From Methylophaga sp. (GTDB lineage Bacteria; Pseudomonadota; Gammaproteobacteria; Nitrosococcales; Methylophagaceae), in assembly GCF_030651745.1 (NCBI RefSeq), contig NZ_JAUSCC010000086.1, forward strand, positions 1 through 49,871: DNA of 49,871 nucleotides, read 5' to 3'. Position numbers and translations under genes: made by a program. The notes beneath the pieces are model-generated. The model saw only the letters and a program-made list of their open reading frames with translations, made no database searches and was not told the DNA's origin. Numbering within the stretch: position 1 is the stretch's first letter; the number at the start of each line of letters is the position of its first letter. Positions 17,567 to 26,340 of the stretch are shown here, one piece after another.

Positions 17567-20500
17567 TGTGCCTCCCATTCGATGACTAATAGCCGATCAC
17601 CCATGCTGACCTGTGCGCCTGGCTGGCGTTTTATTTCGGTGACCGTGCCCGATTGCGTAGCGGTTATCTGGATTTCCATTTTCATGGCTTCAAGGATCAT
17701 CAGCACATCGCCTTCATTAACCGTTGTGCCGATTTCCACTTCCACCTTCCAGACACTGCAGTTAAGCGGGCTATCAACCGAAATGGCATTTTCCGGAAGC
17801 GGTGCGCTGGCTTCATCCACAATTTGCGGCTCACTGGCACTGTCAAAATGCAGCAGGCCATCACGTTTCCAGCGCTCAAGTTCCAGTTCAAAAGCCTGTT
17901 CCCGCTGGCGGGTAAAGCTGTCAATTGATTCACTGTGCTGCTCAATAAACTGGTTATAGCGCTTGAGATTGAATGTGGTTTGTTCAATCTTCAGTGGATA
18001 ATTGCCTTGTGGAAAATCACGACGGATTTGCATCAATTCATCATGGCTGACTTCATAAAACTTGATTTGATCAAAAAAGCGTAACAGCCACGGCTGGGTA
18101 AACTCAGTGGTTTTCAGATAACGGTTCCACATCTGCAGCGTCCGGCCAATAAACTGATAGCCGCCCGGTCCTTCCATGCCATAAACACAAAGATACGAAC
18201 CGCCAATGCCGACTGAGTTTTCAGCGGTCCAGGTACGGGCAGGATTATATTTGGTGGTGACCAGTCGGTGGCGTGGATCCATAGGTGTGGCAACTGGTGC
18301 GCCCAGATAAACATCACCCAGTCCCATCACCAGATAACTGGCTTCAAACACAATACGTTTGACTTCATCAACCGAGCTGAGCCCGTTAATGCGACGAATA
18401 AATTCGATATTATCCGGGCACCATGGTGCATTTGGGCGAACCGATTGCATGTATTTTTCGATGGCTTGCTGACAGGCTTCGTCATTCCAGGAAATTGGTA
18501 AATGTACGATACGTGCAGGCACATCCATATCTTCGATATTGCTGATTTCCTGTTCAGCTTTTTTGAGAATGCCGACCAGGGTTTCAAGCGAAATTTCCAG
18601 CCCATCATAGTGGATCTGCAATGAGCGGATCCCCGGCGTGAGTTCGCGTAAACCTTTGATATTTTGTTGCTGTAACCACAGCATTAACGCATGCACTTTA
18701 AAGCGCAGATTGATATCCAGAACCAGTTCGCCGTATTCGACCAGCAGATAATGATCACCTGCCAGCCGGTAGCAGACATCAATACCGGTTTCGGGGGAAA
18801 TCAGCGTGTCATAGATGGGTGAGCCAATTGGTGTTGGGACAACCTCGACAACTTGAGGACTTAGCTGATCAATGGATGCCAGCTGTGCCCGCTCCATGGC
18901 TCTGGCGGTATCAATCGACACCGGAATAAAGCGAACGCTGTCACCAGCCTTTAATTGGCCTAGTTTCCATAGTTCTGCGGTAATCACCGTGGCCGGACAA
19001 ACAAAACCGCCTAATGATGGACCATCGGGGCCAAGAATAATCGGCATATCGCCGGTGAAATCAATGGTGCCGACGGCATAGGCATTATCATGAATATTCG
19101 ATGGGTGTAATCCGGCTTCACCGCCTGTGCTTCTGGCCCATTCGGGGCGTGGGCCAATCAGTCGGATGCCGGTGCGGCTGGAGTTATAGTGGATTTTCCA
19201 GTCAGTTTCAAAAAAGGTGTTGATATCGTGTTCGGTGAAAAAATCAGGCGCGCCATGCGGACCGTAAATCACTTTAATATCCCAGTGAGAAGTGATCTCT
19301 GGTTTCACATCAACTGCGAGTTTTTTAACCTCAACCTTGGGTGTTTCACTCAATAAATGGATGACATCGCCGGTTTTCAGGGTGCGTCCGACATGGCCGC
19401 CAAATTGACCCAGTGTGAATGTGGAACGTGAACCCAGATAATTCGGACATTGAATGCCACCAGCCACCAACAGATAAGACCGAGCACCGCTGCCTTTTAT
19501 CTGGCCCAGCGTCAGTTTGTCGCCGCTATTCACTGCATGGATTTGCCAGCACTCAATCGGCTCATCATTGAGTTTGGCCTCGATGCTGGCACCGGTAATA
19601 ATAATCTGGCTGCGACAGTTAAAAACCAGTTCCGGGCCGCTTAAGGTGATTTCCAGTCCGGCGCAGTCTTCTGTATTGCCCATTAAACTATTTCCCAAAC
19701 GGAATGACCAGTTATCGTAAGGACCGGAAGGCGGAATGCCGATATCCCAGTAACCTTGTCTGCCCGGATAGTCCTGCACTGTGGTCATGGTACCCGGTGA
19801 TAACACGCTGAAGGTGCTGGGTTGATAGACAAAACTATCCAGATAACGGGTGGTGATGCTGGCGGATAAAAAGGCTGCATCATTGAGAATATGGCTGAGG
19901 TAGTCGGTATTGGTTTCGATGCCATAAATACTGATTTGTTGCAGTGCTGATAGCAGTTTGGCATGTGCTGATTCGCGGGTTTCAGCATAGCTGATGACTT
20001 TGGCAAGCATCGGATCAAAAAACGGCGAGATTTCGATACCCGGTTTAATCCAGTGATCGATACGCAAATCTGGCAGTTGTGGAAAAATTACTTCGGTTAA
20101 CAAACCGGCAGCAGGCTGAAATTTTTTGAACGGATCTTCAGCATATAAACGTACCTGTATTGCATGACCATGAGGCTCAGGTGCAACAGTGGGTAATGTA
20201 TCAGCCTGCGCGCCGACTTCAATCATCCAGCGAACCAGATCAACCTGATAGATGGCTTCGGTGACACCATGTTCTACCTGTAAGCGGGTATTTACTTCCA
20301 GAAAGTAAAACTGATGCGACTGAGCGTCGTAGACAAATTCCACGGTGCCGGCACTGCGATAATTGACGGCGGCCATTAACCTGACAGCCACCTCATGCAT
20401 CGCCTGTCTTACATTATCCGGAATATTTGGCGCAGGGGCTTCTTCAATAACTTTCTGATTACGTCGTTGGCTGGAACAGTCACGATCGCCCAAAGCCAAA

Positions 20501-21159
20501 ACATGTCCCTGACCATCGCCGATAATCTGAACTTCGATATGCCGGGCCTGGGTAATGAATTTTTCGATAAACACGCCATCATTGGAAAAGTTATTGGCAC
20601 CCAGCCGCTTCACCGAATTAAAGGCATTTTTCAGCTCATCTTCGTTATCACAACGGCTCATGCCGATACCGCCACCACCGGCAGTGGATTTCAACATCAC
20701 CGGATAACCGATGGTTTCAGCCATCACCAGGGCCTGATCAATATCCTGCAACAATTCTGAACCGGGTAATAATGGAACCTCATTCTGCTGCGCCAAAGCT
20801 CTGGCACTGTGTTTCAGGCCAAAGGCTTCCATCTGCTCTGCTGTCGGCCCGAGGAAAACCACATCATTGCCCTCGCAAAGCCTTGCAAAGTCAGGATTTT
20901 CACTTAAAAAGCCATAACCGGGATGAATGGCTTCTGCACCGGTTGCTCTGGCGATCTCCAGAATGCGTTGCTGATTCAGATAGGTGTCTGTGGCGCGGCC
21001 TTCGCCAAGTGAAAAAGCTTCATCAGCCATGCTGACATGCAATGAATCACGATCCGCTTCGGCATAAATGGCAACGGCCTGAATACCCATTTGGTGAAGG
21101 GTGCGAATAATTCGGGTGGCAATGGCCCCGCGGTTGGCAATTAAAATCTTCTTGAACAT
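17563..21159 (-). CDS. uca: Biotin-dependent urea/guanidine carboxylase
   Basis: 1198-residue, single-chain ATP-dependent carboxylase. Order: biotin carboxylase (KILIANRGAIATRI start, FIEKFI, EVNTRLQVEHGVTE near residue 290), then the carboxyltransferase half (KipI/KipA-like segments, PGRQGYWDIGIPPSGPYD near 470, and LGAPVATPMDPRHRL), and a C-terminal biotinyl domain with EAMKMEI about 30 residues from the end. The usual label is urea carboxylase. Homologues under guanidine-I riboswitches act on guanidine (established for the family), and UAAP1/2 neighbours support that here. Substrate choice is inferred from context. Confidence 0.93.
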   Translation of the reverse strand: MFKKILIANRGAIATRIIRTLHQMGIQAVAIYAEADRDSLHVSMADEAFSLGEGRATDTYLNQQRILEIARATGAEAIHPGYGFLSENPDFARLCEGNDVVFLGPTAEQMEAFGLKHSARALAQQNEVPLLPGSELLQDIDQALVMAETIGYPVMLKSTAGGGGIGMSRCDNEDELKNAFNSVKRLGANNFSNDGVFIEKFITQARHIEVQIIGDGQGHVLALGDRDCSSQRRNQKVIEEAPAPNIPDNVRQAMHEVAVRLMAAVNYRSAGTVEFVYDAQSHQFYFLEVNTRLQVEHGVTEAIYQVDLVRWMIEVGAQADTLPTVAPEPHGHAIQVRLYAEDPFKKFQPAAGLLTEVIFPQLPDLRIDHWIKPGIEISPFFDPMLAKVISYAETRESAHAKLLSALQQISIYGIETNTDYLSHILNDAAFLSASITTRYLDSFVYQPSTFSVLSPGTMTTVQDYPGRQGYWDIGIPPSGPYDNWSFRLGNSLMGNTEDCAGLEITLSGPELVFNCRSQIIITGASIEAKLNDEPIECWQIHAVNSGDKLTLGQIKGSGARSYLLVAGGIQCPNYLGSRSTFTLGQFGGHVGRTLKTGDVIHLLSETPKVEVKKLAVDVKPEITSHWDIKVIYGPHGAPDFFTEHDINTFFETDWKIHYNSSRTGIRLIGPRPEWARSTGGEAGLHPSNIHDNAYAVGTIDFTGDMPIILGPDGPSLGGFVCPATVITAELWKLGQLKAGDSVRFIPVSIDTARAMERAQLASIDQLSPQVVEVVPTPIGSPIYDTLISPETGIDVCYRLAGDHYLLVEYGELVLDINLRFKVHALMLWLQQQNIKGLRELTPGIRSLQIHYDGLEISLETLVGILKKAEQEISNIEDMDVPARIVHLPISWNDEACQQAIEKYMQSVRPNAPWCPDNIEFIRRINGLSSVDEVKRIVFEASYLVMGLGDVYLGAPVATPMDPRHRLVTTKYNPARTWTAENSVGIGGSYLCVYGMEGPGGYQFIGRTLQMWNRYLKTTEFTQPWLLRFFDQIKFYEVSHDELMQIRRDFPQGNYPLKIEQTTFNLKRYNQFIEQHSESIDSFTRQREQAFELELERWKRDGLLHFDSASEPQIVDEASAPLPENAISVDSPLNCSVWKVEVEIGTTVNEGDVLMILEAMKMEIQITATQSGTVTEIKRQPGAQVSMGDRLLVIEWEAQ

Positions 21160-21245
21160 GGTTTTATCATCTCAAGGCGTGGGTCGTCCCACATCAAACC
21201 GGCGCGTTTCAAGTCGTCTCAAAACACGTTATTGCTGTTGTTTGT

Positions 21246-21884
21246 TCAGTCCCAGATATAAAGGCCTATCGGTGTCGGGTTATAGGCGTTACAAGGGTTA
21301 TTCAGTTGCGGACAATTGGAAATCAACACGATGACATCCATTTCAGCCTGTAATTCAACGTATTTACCGGCTTCGGAAATACCATCGGCAAAGGTTAAAC
21401 CGCCCTGTTCGGTGACCGGTACATTCATGAAAAAGTTGATGTTATGGGTGATGTCGCGTTTGCTGATACCAAACTGTTCATTTTCAGCGACGGCCAGCAT
21501 CCAGCTGTCACGACAGGCATGCATGGTTTTTTTCTCCAGTGCATAACGCACAGTGTTGGACTCGGTAGCACAGGCTCCCCCCAACGTATCGTGACGTCCA
21601 CAAGTATCCGCAGCAATCGTTAGCATGGGATTGCCCATATTGGTGAGCAATGTGGTGCCAGCTGTCAGATAAATATTTTTCTGTTCACGGATGGTGTCCA
21701 TAGCACTGTACCGCTCGGATGGATCGGCAAGGCTGTAAAACAGGATATCGGCTGCCTGATTACCATGCAGATCGACGATGCGCAGGGTCTGGTTTTTCAG
21801 CAGTGGTTTCATCCAGTAGTCGCCGGCCAATACTTCTTCGTATCGGGCTGCCTGGTCGATGTTCAAATGACTTTCTTTAATCAC
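21246..21884 (-). CDS. Urea amidolyase-associated protein UAAP2 / carboxyguanidine deiminase subunit
   Basis: DUF1989-family protein, one of two paralogous subunits shown in related bacteria to deiminate carboxyguanidine to allophanate and ammonia. Core: [46 protein letters not shown], and [16 protein letters not shown] with conserved Cys, His and Asp. I start at the GTG at 21884 (VIKESHLNI): AAAGGAT lies just upstream, and the open frame to 21974 would overlap the previous gene by 68 bases. It is about 212 residues, the usual family length. It lies between UAAP1 and the carboxylase. Confidence 0.9.
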   Translation of the reverse strand: MIKESHLNIDQAARYEEVLAGDYWMKPLLKNQTLRIVDLHGNQAADILFYSLADPSERYSAMDTIREQKNIYLTAGTTLLTNMGNPMLTIAADTCGRHDTLGGACATESNTVRYALEKKTMHACRDSWMLAVAENEQFGISKRDITHNINFFMNVPVTEQGGLTFADGISEAGKYVELQAEMDVIVLISNCPQLNNPCNAYNPTPIGLYIWD

Positions 21885-21906
21885 GATCTGTTTATCCTTT
21901 GAGCGT

Positions 21907-22647
21907 TTAATGATGTGCACACAGGTGATAGAGCCGGTTGTTTTCAAAACCGCGCCGGTTTTCAGCACAGGCATTCAGGCAAATATCATCTTCTGCTACC
22001 GCTGGTGAATTACGCAGTTGATAGGTAACCGGTTTTTTTGGGTAGCTTTCGGCGGTGCTCATCGGGTGAGGGCAGGTGTGCAGCATCACCAAAGTGTCCA
22101 TTTCAAAGCGTAAATCCAGGTAATCGCCGGCTTTACTGTGATTTTCCACAAAGCTCAGATTGCCGAGATCATCGGCTTTGATGCAGCTGAAAAGATTCAG
22201 GTTGGCTGCCATATCGCGTTTATTCAGCCCGTATTTGGCTAATTCGACTAAAAAGGCATGCTCGCCACTAATGGTTCGCTCATTGCGAAACTGCTGATAG
22301 TCTTTGATTCCCCAGGTGGCTTCCATCAGCGCATTGGTCAGGTTACCGCCGACAGTGTCGTGCCAGCCCAGAGTATCTTCGGTGATGGAGCAAAAGATGC
22401 GGCCCATATCGGAATACAAGCAGTGACCTTTGGTGAGTTTGAAGGTGTGCTGACACTTCAGCGTATCGGGTGCGTTATAGCGTTCCAGCGTATTCTCCGG
22501 GTTGTAAAACAGCATGCCGACATTGGCGCCGCCTTCTTTATCTATCAGTCGAAGGGTAGTGCCTTTGCGCATCAGCATAGACCAGTGGGTCCCACCTGGA
22601 AGGGTGTCCTGATATAAAACGTCTTTGTCTTTAATTTGTTCAATCAT
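21907..22647 (-). CDS. Urea amidolyase-associated protein UAAP1 / carboxyguanidine deiminase subunit
   Basis: 246-residue DUF1989 paralogue of the next gene and presumed partner subunit. Motifs: [52 protein letters not shown], then [19 protein letters not shown] with the conserved His-Asp. Known family role: carboxyguanidine deimination to allophanate (formerly called urea carboxylase-associated). It lies directly after the ABC ATPase gene (1-base gap) and 22 bases before UAAP2. Confidence 0.92.
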   Translation of the reverse strand: MIEQIKDKDVLYQDTLPGGTHWSMLMRKGTTLRLIDKEGGANVGMLFYNPENTLERYNAPDTLKCQHTFKLTKGHCLYSDMGRIFCSITEDTLGWHDTVGGNLTNALMEATWGIKDYQQFRNERTISGEHAFLVELAKYGLNKRDMAANLNLFSCIKADDLGNLSFVENHSKAGDYLDLRFEMDTLVMLHTCPHPMSTAESYPKKPVTYQLRNSPAVAEDDICLNACAENRRGFENNRLYHLCAHH

Positions 22648-22648
22648 T

Positions 22649-23425
22649 TCATTTTGCCTGTTGTGTTATCAACGTATCTTGCATGTCATACATGGTGTGT
22701 TTTCGTGAACGTCCAACGGGGATGTCATAGGTGATGGATGCGCCATAGCGGTTAGGCTGATCGGGATCATGGCGCTGCTTATCAAACACCAGCAGTTGGG
22801 TGCCCAAAGAGAAGCCCTCGGACAGATCATGGGTGATCATAAAAATGGTGATATTGGTTTCACGCCAGATCTCCAGAATCAGCTCATGCATATCGGAGCG
22901 AATACCGGGATCCAATGCCCCAAAGGGTTCGTCCAGTAATAGGATCTGAGGTTTTTTGATTAATGCCTGGGCGATTGCCAACCTTTGCTGCATGCCGCCG
23001 GACAGTTCGCTTGGGTATTTGGTTAAGGCATGACCCAGGCCGACTTTTTCCAGCAGGGCGATGGCGCGTTCACGAATGGCTTTACGTTTTTTGCCAAAGC
23101 AGCGACCAAATAATGGCGATTCTTTGAACTCTTCACCAAGCATCACGTTTTCTACGACATTGAGATGGGAAAACACCGAATACTTCTGGAACACAATACC
23201 GCGATCGGCACCCGGTTCATTGGCGATCGGCGAACCATTCAATAACAGTTCGCCGCGAGTCGGCTGCTCAGTGCCCAACAGCATTTTCAGAAAGGTGGTC
23301 TTGCCACAACCGGATGCGCCGACCAGCGTGACAAACTCGCCAGCTTTAACATCCAGATTGATGTTTTCCAGCACAATGTTGTCGCCGTACTCTTTCCACA
23401 GGTTTTTGATCTGGATATCGTTCAT
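22649..23425 (-). CDS. ABC transporter ATP-binding protein (guanidine/urea-type operon)
   Basis: Cytoplasmic ATPase of a nitrate/taurine-type importer, 258 residues. Walker A GASGCGKTT near residue 37, Q-loop VFQKYSVFSHL, signature LSGGMQQRLAIAQAL, Walker B ILLLDEPFGALD and the switch His in FMITHDLSEG. I start at the ATG at 23425 (MNDIQIKNLWKEYG), which overlaps the permease stop as ATGA; the open frame upstream to 23632 is antisense-like and lies inside the permease gene. The substrate is inferred from the riboswitch to be guanidine. Confidence 0.94.
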   Translation of the reverse strand: MNDIQIKNLWKEYGDNIVLENINLDVKAGEFVTLVGASGCGKTTFLKMLLGTEQPTRGELLLNGSPIANEPGADRGIVFQKYSVFSHLNVVENVMLGEEFKESPLFGRCFGKKRKAIRERAIALLEKVGLGHALTKYPSELSGGMQQRLAIAQALIKKPQILLLDEPFGALDPGIRSDMHELILEIWRETNITIFMITHDLSEGFSLGTQLLVFDKQRHDPDQPNRYGASITYDIPVGRSRKHTMYDMQDTLITQQAK

Positions 23426-24249
23426 TTGCTTTCTCCCTGATCGGCCGAATGCCAGGGGAAGACGCTTTTTGATAAACGTCTTAACAGGAAGTCCATCAAG
23501 AATGCCAACAGCGTTATCCACACCACATAGGGCAAGATAATGTCCATCGACATATAACGCCTGACCAGGAAGATCCGATAGCCCAGGCCTTCGGTGGCCG
23601 AGATGGCTTCTGCTGCTATCAGAAATAACCACGCTGAGCCCAGACTCAAGCGAACCGCATCAATCAGTTTCGGTAATACCTGTGGTAATACCACACGTAG
23701 AATCAGTTGCCAGCTATTCGCTCCGAGGGTTTGGGCTTTAATGATGATTTCATGTGGTAATGCCATCACCCTGAGCTGCACATCACGGATCAGAAACGGT
23801 GTGATCCCAAGCACAATCAGCATCACTTTGGAGAGTTCGCCAAGACCAAAGATGATGAACAATATCGGCAGGATGGCTAACGGCGGTACCAGCGAAATAA
23901 TGGTGATGACCGGCGCTATTCCCGCTCTGACGAGCGGGATAATGCCGATCAGAATGCCTATAATCAGACCGCTCAGCGCACTGATTCCCACTCCAAGCCC
24001 TAAACGTTGCAAGCTGGCAGTGGTATCAGCCCATAACAAATACTCACCAGTCCGTTTACTGGGTTCAAATGCCATCGTTGTAATCGCATTCACAAACGAT
24101 TCAAACGACGGCATCAATTTATCATTTGGGTTGATTGCCAGCCGTTCATTTGAAAAGTAGCAATACACCATCGCAATCACAATGAATGGCAACAGGCCCA
24201 GAATGCACTTGCCGATCACCCCTGGTCGCTGGTTGATTATTCTCTTCAC
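23422..24249 (-). CDS. ABC transporter permease (guanidine/urea-type operon)
   Basis: Inner-membrane BPD_transp_1 permease of the TauC/SsuC kind: 275 residues with about six hydrophobic segments and the EAA loop region (VMALPHEIIIKAQTLGANSWQLILRVVLPQVLPKLID, near residue 170). GTG start at 24249 with GGGAGA 5 bases upstream. It overlaps the ATPase gene by 4 bases and lies 24 bases after the binding-protein gene, so the three form one importer. Confidence 0.92.
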   Translation of the reverse strand: MKRIINQRPGVIGKCILGLLPFIVIAMVYCYFSNERLAINPNDKLMPSFESFVNAITTMAFEPSKRTGEYLLWADTTASLQRLGLGVGISALSGLIIGILIGIIPLVRAGIAPVITIISLVPPLAILPILFIIFGLGELSKVMLIVLGITPFLIRDVQLRVMALPHEIIIKAQTLGANSWQLILRVVLPQVLPKLIDAVRLSLGSAWLFLIAAEAISATEGLGYRIFLVRRYMSMDIILPYVVWITLLAFLMDFLLRRLSKSVFPWHSADQGESK

Positions 24250-24273
24250 GAGAATCTCCCTGTATTACGAACC

Positions 24274-25341
24274 TTAGAGAGCGTTATCCGCGGCCATTTT
24301 CATAAAGCTGGAATCAAACCGGAGTTTGACGTTGCTCTCATTGCCTGCCACGCCACCATTGGGATAGGCAATACCGATAAAGTCAGCATCCATTGCGCCA
24401 TCACCGAGCAGACCGTGATCAAAAGAGAATTCAGTAATATGTTTCATGGTGGCAGGGAGTTGTTCACTTTCTGCAAAACTAACCGCTTCAGCAGCGGTGT
24501 AGAACATGTTGGTGGCATTTAGCTGAGCTTGATATCCAGCGAGATCAGTACCTGAGGCCTGAGCCATCATGGTTAACGCCTCTTCATCACCAGCCTGCAT
24601 TTTGGTCATAATTTCATACCAGGCGCCGGTTAAGGCTTTACCAAACGCCGGATTCGCTGCAAGGGTTTCAGTGTTGACCACTAATAAATCGATGATTTCG
24701 CCAGGGATATCAGATGAATCAAACACCATTGTAGTGTTTGGCAAAGCGGTGATTTCAGAGAGCAATGGATTCCAGGTTACTGTGGAGGTGACATCCGCAG
24801 CGTTAAACACACCTACCAGATCGGCATCAGAGGTGTTCACCACGGTGACATCACGTTCACTCAACTGCACGCTATCAAGCGCACGAGCCAACAGATAATG
24901 AGAAACCGATAATTCCACCAGATTGACGCGTTGACCTTTAATGTCGGTCAGTTTTTTGTCAGTTCCTTTCAGCACAACGCCATCGTTACCATTTGAAAAA
25001 TCACCGATGATCAACGCTGTGCTATCCACGCCACCTGCCGCCGGAATGGTTAACGCATCCATATTTGTCATGGTGCAACCATCAAACTGGCCAGCGGTAT
25101 ATTGATTGATGGATTCGATATAGTCGTTTATCTGTACCACATCGATTTCGATGCCGTATTTATCTGCCCACTTTTTGACGATCCCAGCGTTATCGGCATA
25201 ATCCCAAGGCATCCAACCAGCGTAGATGGTCCAGGCAATGCTGAATTTGGTTTTGGCTTCAGCATGTGCTGATAAAGGGGAAAAAAAAGCGGAAACAGAG
25301 AGCAGCAAAACGCTGCAAATGCGGAGAAAGGAATGCTTCAT
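24274..25341 (-). CDS. ABC transporter periplasmic substrate-binding protein (urea/guanidine type)
   Basis: Periplasmic NitT/TauT-type binding protein, first gene of the operon. A signal peptide is clear (KHSFLRICSVLLLSVSAFFSPLSAHA, cleavage after AHA). The mature part has WTIYAGWMPWDYADNAGIVKKWADKYGI, QFDGCTMTNMDALTIPAAGGVDSTALIIGDFSNGNDGVV, and the usual alpha/beta two-lobe length. I start at the ATG at 25341, with GTGAGGT 8 bases upstream; an in-frame GTG at 25356 overlaps that Shine-Dalgarno. The family is often annotated as putative urea ABC transporter; guanidine or a guanidino compound fits better under this riboswitch. Confidence 0.92.
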   Translation of the reverse strand: MKHSFLRICSVLLLSVSAFFSPLSAHAEAKTKFSIAWTIYAGWMPWDYADNAGIVKKWADKYGIEIDVVQINDYIESINQYTAGQFDGCTMTNMDALTIPAAGGVDSTALIIGDFSNGNDGVVLKGTDKKLTDIKGQRVNLVELSVSHYLLARALDSVQLSERDVTVVNTSDADLVGVFNAADVTSTVTWNPLLSEITALPNTTMVFDSSDIPGEIIDLLVVNTETLAANPAFGKALTGAWYEIMTKMQAGDEEALTMMAQASGTDLAGYQAQLNATNMFYTAAEAVSFAESEQLPATMKHITEFSFDHGLLGDGAMDADFIGIAYPNGGVAGNESNVKLRFDSSFMKMAADNAL

Positions 25342-25381
25342 TTGGTGATACCTCACAGCTTAAGTTATGAACACGGTGAAA

Positions 25382-25405
25382 GAGATGTTTTATTCAAACA
25401 ATCTC
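25382..25405 (-). promoter_or_regulatory. Possible expression-platform hairpin of the riboswitch
   Basis: On the RNA, 25405-25396 (GAGAUUGUUU) can pair with 25390-25382 (AAACAUCUC) with one bulge. The 5' arm uses the last bases of the aptamer, so ligand-bound aptamer and this hairpin exclude each other. Only three Us follow, so it would be a weak terminator. Mechanism inferred. Confidence 0.45.
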
Positions 25406-25505
25406 CCGGGCTTTTATCCCTCCGTGTAACCTTCGCTGTGAAGGTCGGTCACTCTCGGTCCAGACGTTATTTGCATAACCGGAACCCTAGAGACCTATTG
25501 CAGTT
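25400..25505 (-). ncRNA. Guanidine-I riboswitch (ykkC-yxkD leader)
   Basis: Read on the minus strand it contains, in order, the class hallmarks CUAGGGUUCCG (about 25492-25482), GGACCGAGAG (about 25463-25454; consensus GGUCCGAGAG), and ACACGGAGGGAUAAAAGCCC followed by GGGAGA (25426-25402), with an intervening hairpin (ACCUUCacagcGAAGGU). It is 60 bases upstream of the binding-protein gene. This aptamer class senses guanidine and turns on guanidine export or degradation genes. Confidence 0.93.
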
Positions 25506-25550
25506 CTTTCGGTGTATTAAAACACCTCTGACACGCTGACTGACATTAAA

Positions 25551-25600
25551 GCATCATTCAGGCCAGTTTAGTCTTATATAAATATATTTAGTTAAATCAA
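25551..25600 (-). promoter_or_regulatory. Candidate promoters of the guanidine operon
   Basis: Two overlapping candidates on the minus strand. A sigma70 type has TTGATT (25595-25600), 16 bases, TATAAG (25573-25578). A sigma54 type has TGGCCTG-N4-ATGCT with GG at 25563-25564 and GC at 25551-25552, exactly 10 bases apart. Nitrogen control through sigma54 would suit a nitrogen-scavenging operon. The rest of 25601-25740 is AT-rich with nothing else clear. Confidence 0.4.
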
Positions 25601-25740
25601 TTATTTAAAGCTTTTCCAGCTATTGCTAGGTATTTAGTTTTTGCACCTGAATTGTGCATGGTAGACCGATTATGCCCAATCATGGAGCGTTGTTTCAGTG
25701 ATGAAACCAAGCATTGATCGTTGTCTGGTCATTTCCTTTC

Positions 25741-25770
25741 CAAAAAAAAGCCCCAAATATATGGGGCTTA
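25741..25770 (-). terminator. ssb terminator
   Basis: On the minus strand the stem AAGCCCC/GGGGCTT is followed by eight Ts, 40 bases after the ssb stop. It also insulates ssb from the guanidine operon. Confidence 0.85.
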
Positions 25771-25806
25771 GAAAGATTACTTTACACTTTTACTATTAGG
25801 TGACCT

Positions 25807-26304
25807 CTAGAACGGAATATCATCATCGTAATAATCGGCTTCACCACCTGAACCATAATCCGGGCCGGCAGAGGCTGACGCGGGTTGTGGGTTGTTGTAA
25901 TTACTTTTCGCTGCTGGTTGAGAAGGGCGGCCTTGATTGTAATCCTGATTATCACTGCTTCCACCGCCGGCACCCTTGCTGTCCAGCATGGTCATTTCGT
26001 TGGCAATGATCTCGGTAGAGTATTGATCCTGACCTTGCTGGTTTTGCCATTTACGGGTCTGAATGCGGCCTTCAATATAGACTTGTGAACCTTTACGCAG
26101 ATATTGCTGAGCGATTTCACCCAGTTTGTTGCGAAGCACAACGCGATGCCATTCAGTACGCTCCTGACGTTCACCGGTTTGTTTATCACGCCAGCTTTCT
26201 GAGGTGGCAATCCGCAAATTACAGATCGAGCCACCATTAGGAAAAGCTCGGCTTTCAGGATCGACCCCGAGTCTGCCAACCAGAATTACTTTGTTTACTG
26301 ACAT
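25807..26304 (-). CDS. ssb: Single-stranded DNA-binding protein
   Basis: Homotetrameric ssDNA-binding protein for replication and repair. OB fold in residues 1-110 ([50 protein letters not shown]), then a Gly/Ser/Gln-rich disordered linker and the acidic partner-binding tail YYDDDIPF. 165 residues, normal length. It follows the YajR-like MFS gene by 36 bases, the same strand order seen in several Gammaproteobacteria. Confidence 0.97.
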   Translation of the reverse strand: MSVNKVILVGRLGVDPESRAFPNGGSICNLRIATSESWRDKQTGERQERTEWHRVVLRNKLGEIAQQYLRKGSQVYIEGRIQTRKWQNQQGQDQYSTEIIANEMTMLDSKGAGGGSSDNQDYNQGRPSQPAAKSNYNNPQPASASAGPDYGSGGEADYYDDDIPF

Positions 26305-26340
26305 GGTGAATTCCTTTACTAATTCAAATTTTCGTTCATT

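Noticed and set aside
17563..21159. Simple urea-degradation reading of the operon
   Set aside because: The guanidine-I riboswitch and the UAAP1/UAAP2 pair fit guanidine better, although a side activity on urea is not excluded.
21885..21974. N-terminal extension of the UAAP2 frame into UAAP1
   Set aside because: It would overlap UAAP1 by 68 bases; a Shine-Dalgarno supports the GTG at 21884.
23426..23632. N-terminal extension of the ABC ATPase frame
   Set aside because: Lies inside the permease gene; the ATPase proper starts at MNDIQIKNLW with an ATGA overlap.
23594..24160. 188-codon plus-strand ORF
   Set aside because: Antisense shadow of the ABC permease, which has clear family motifs.
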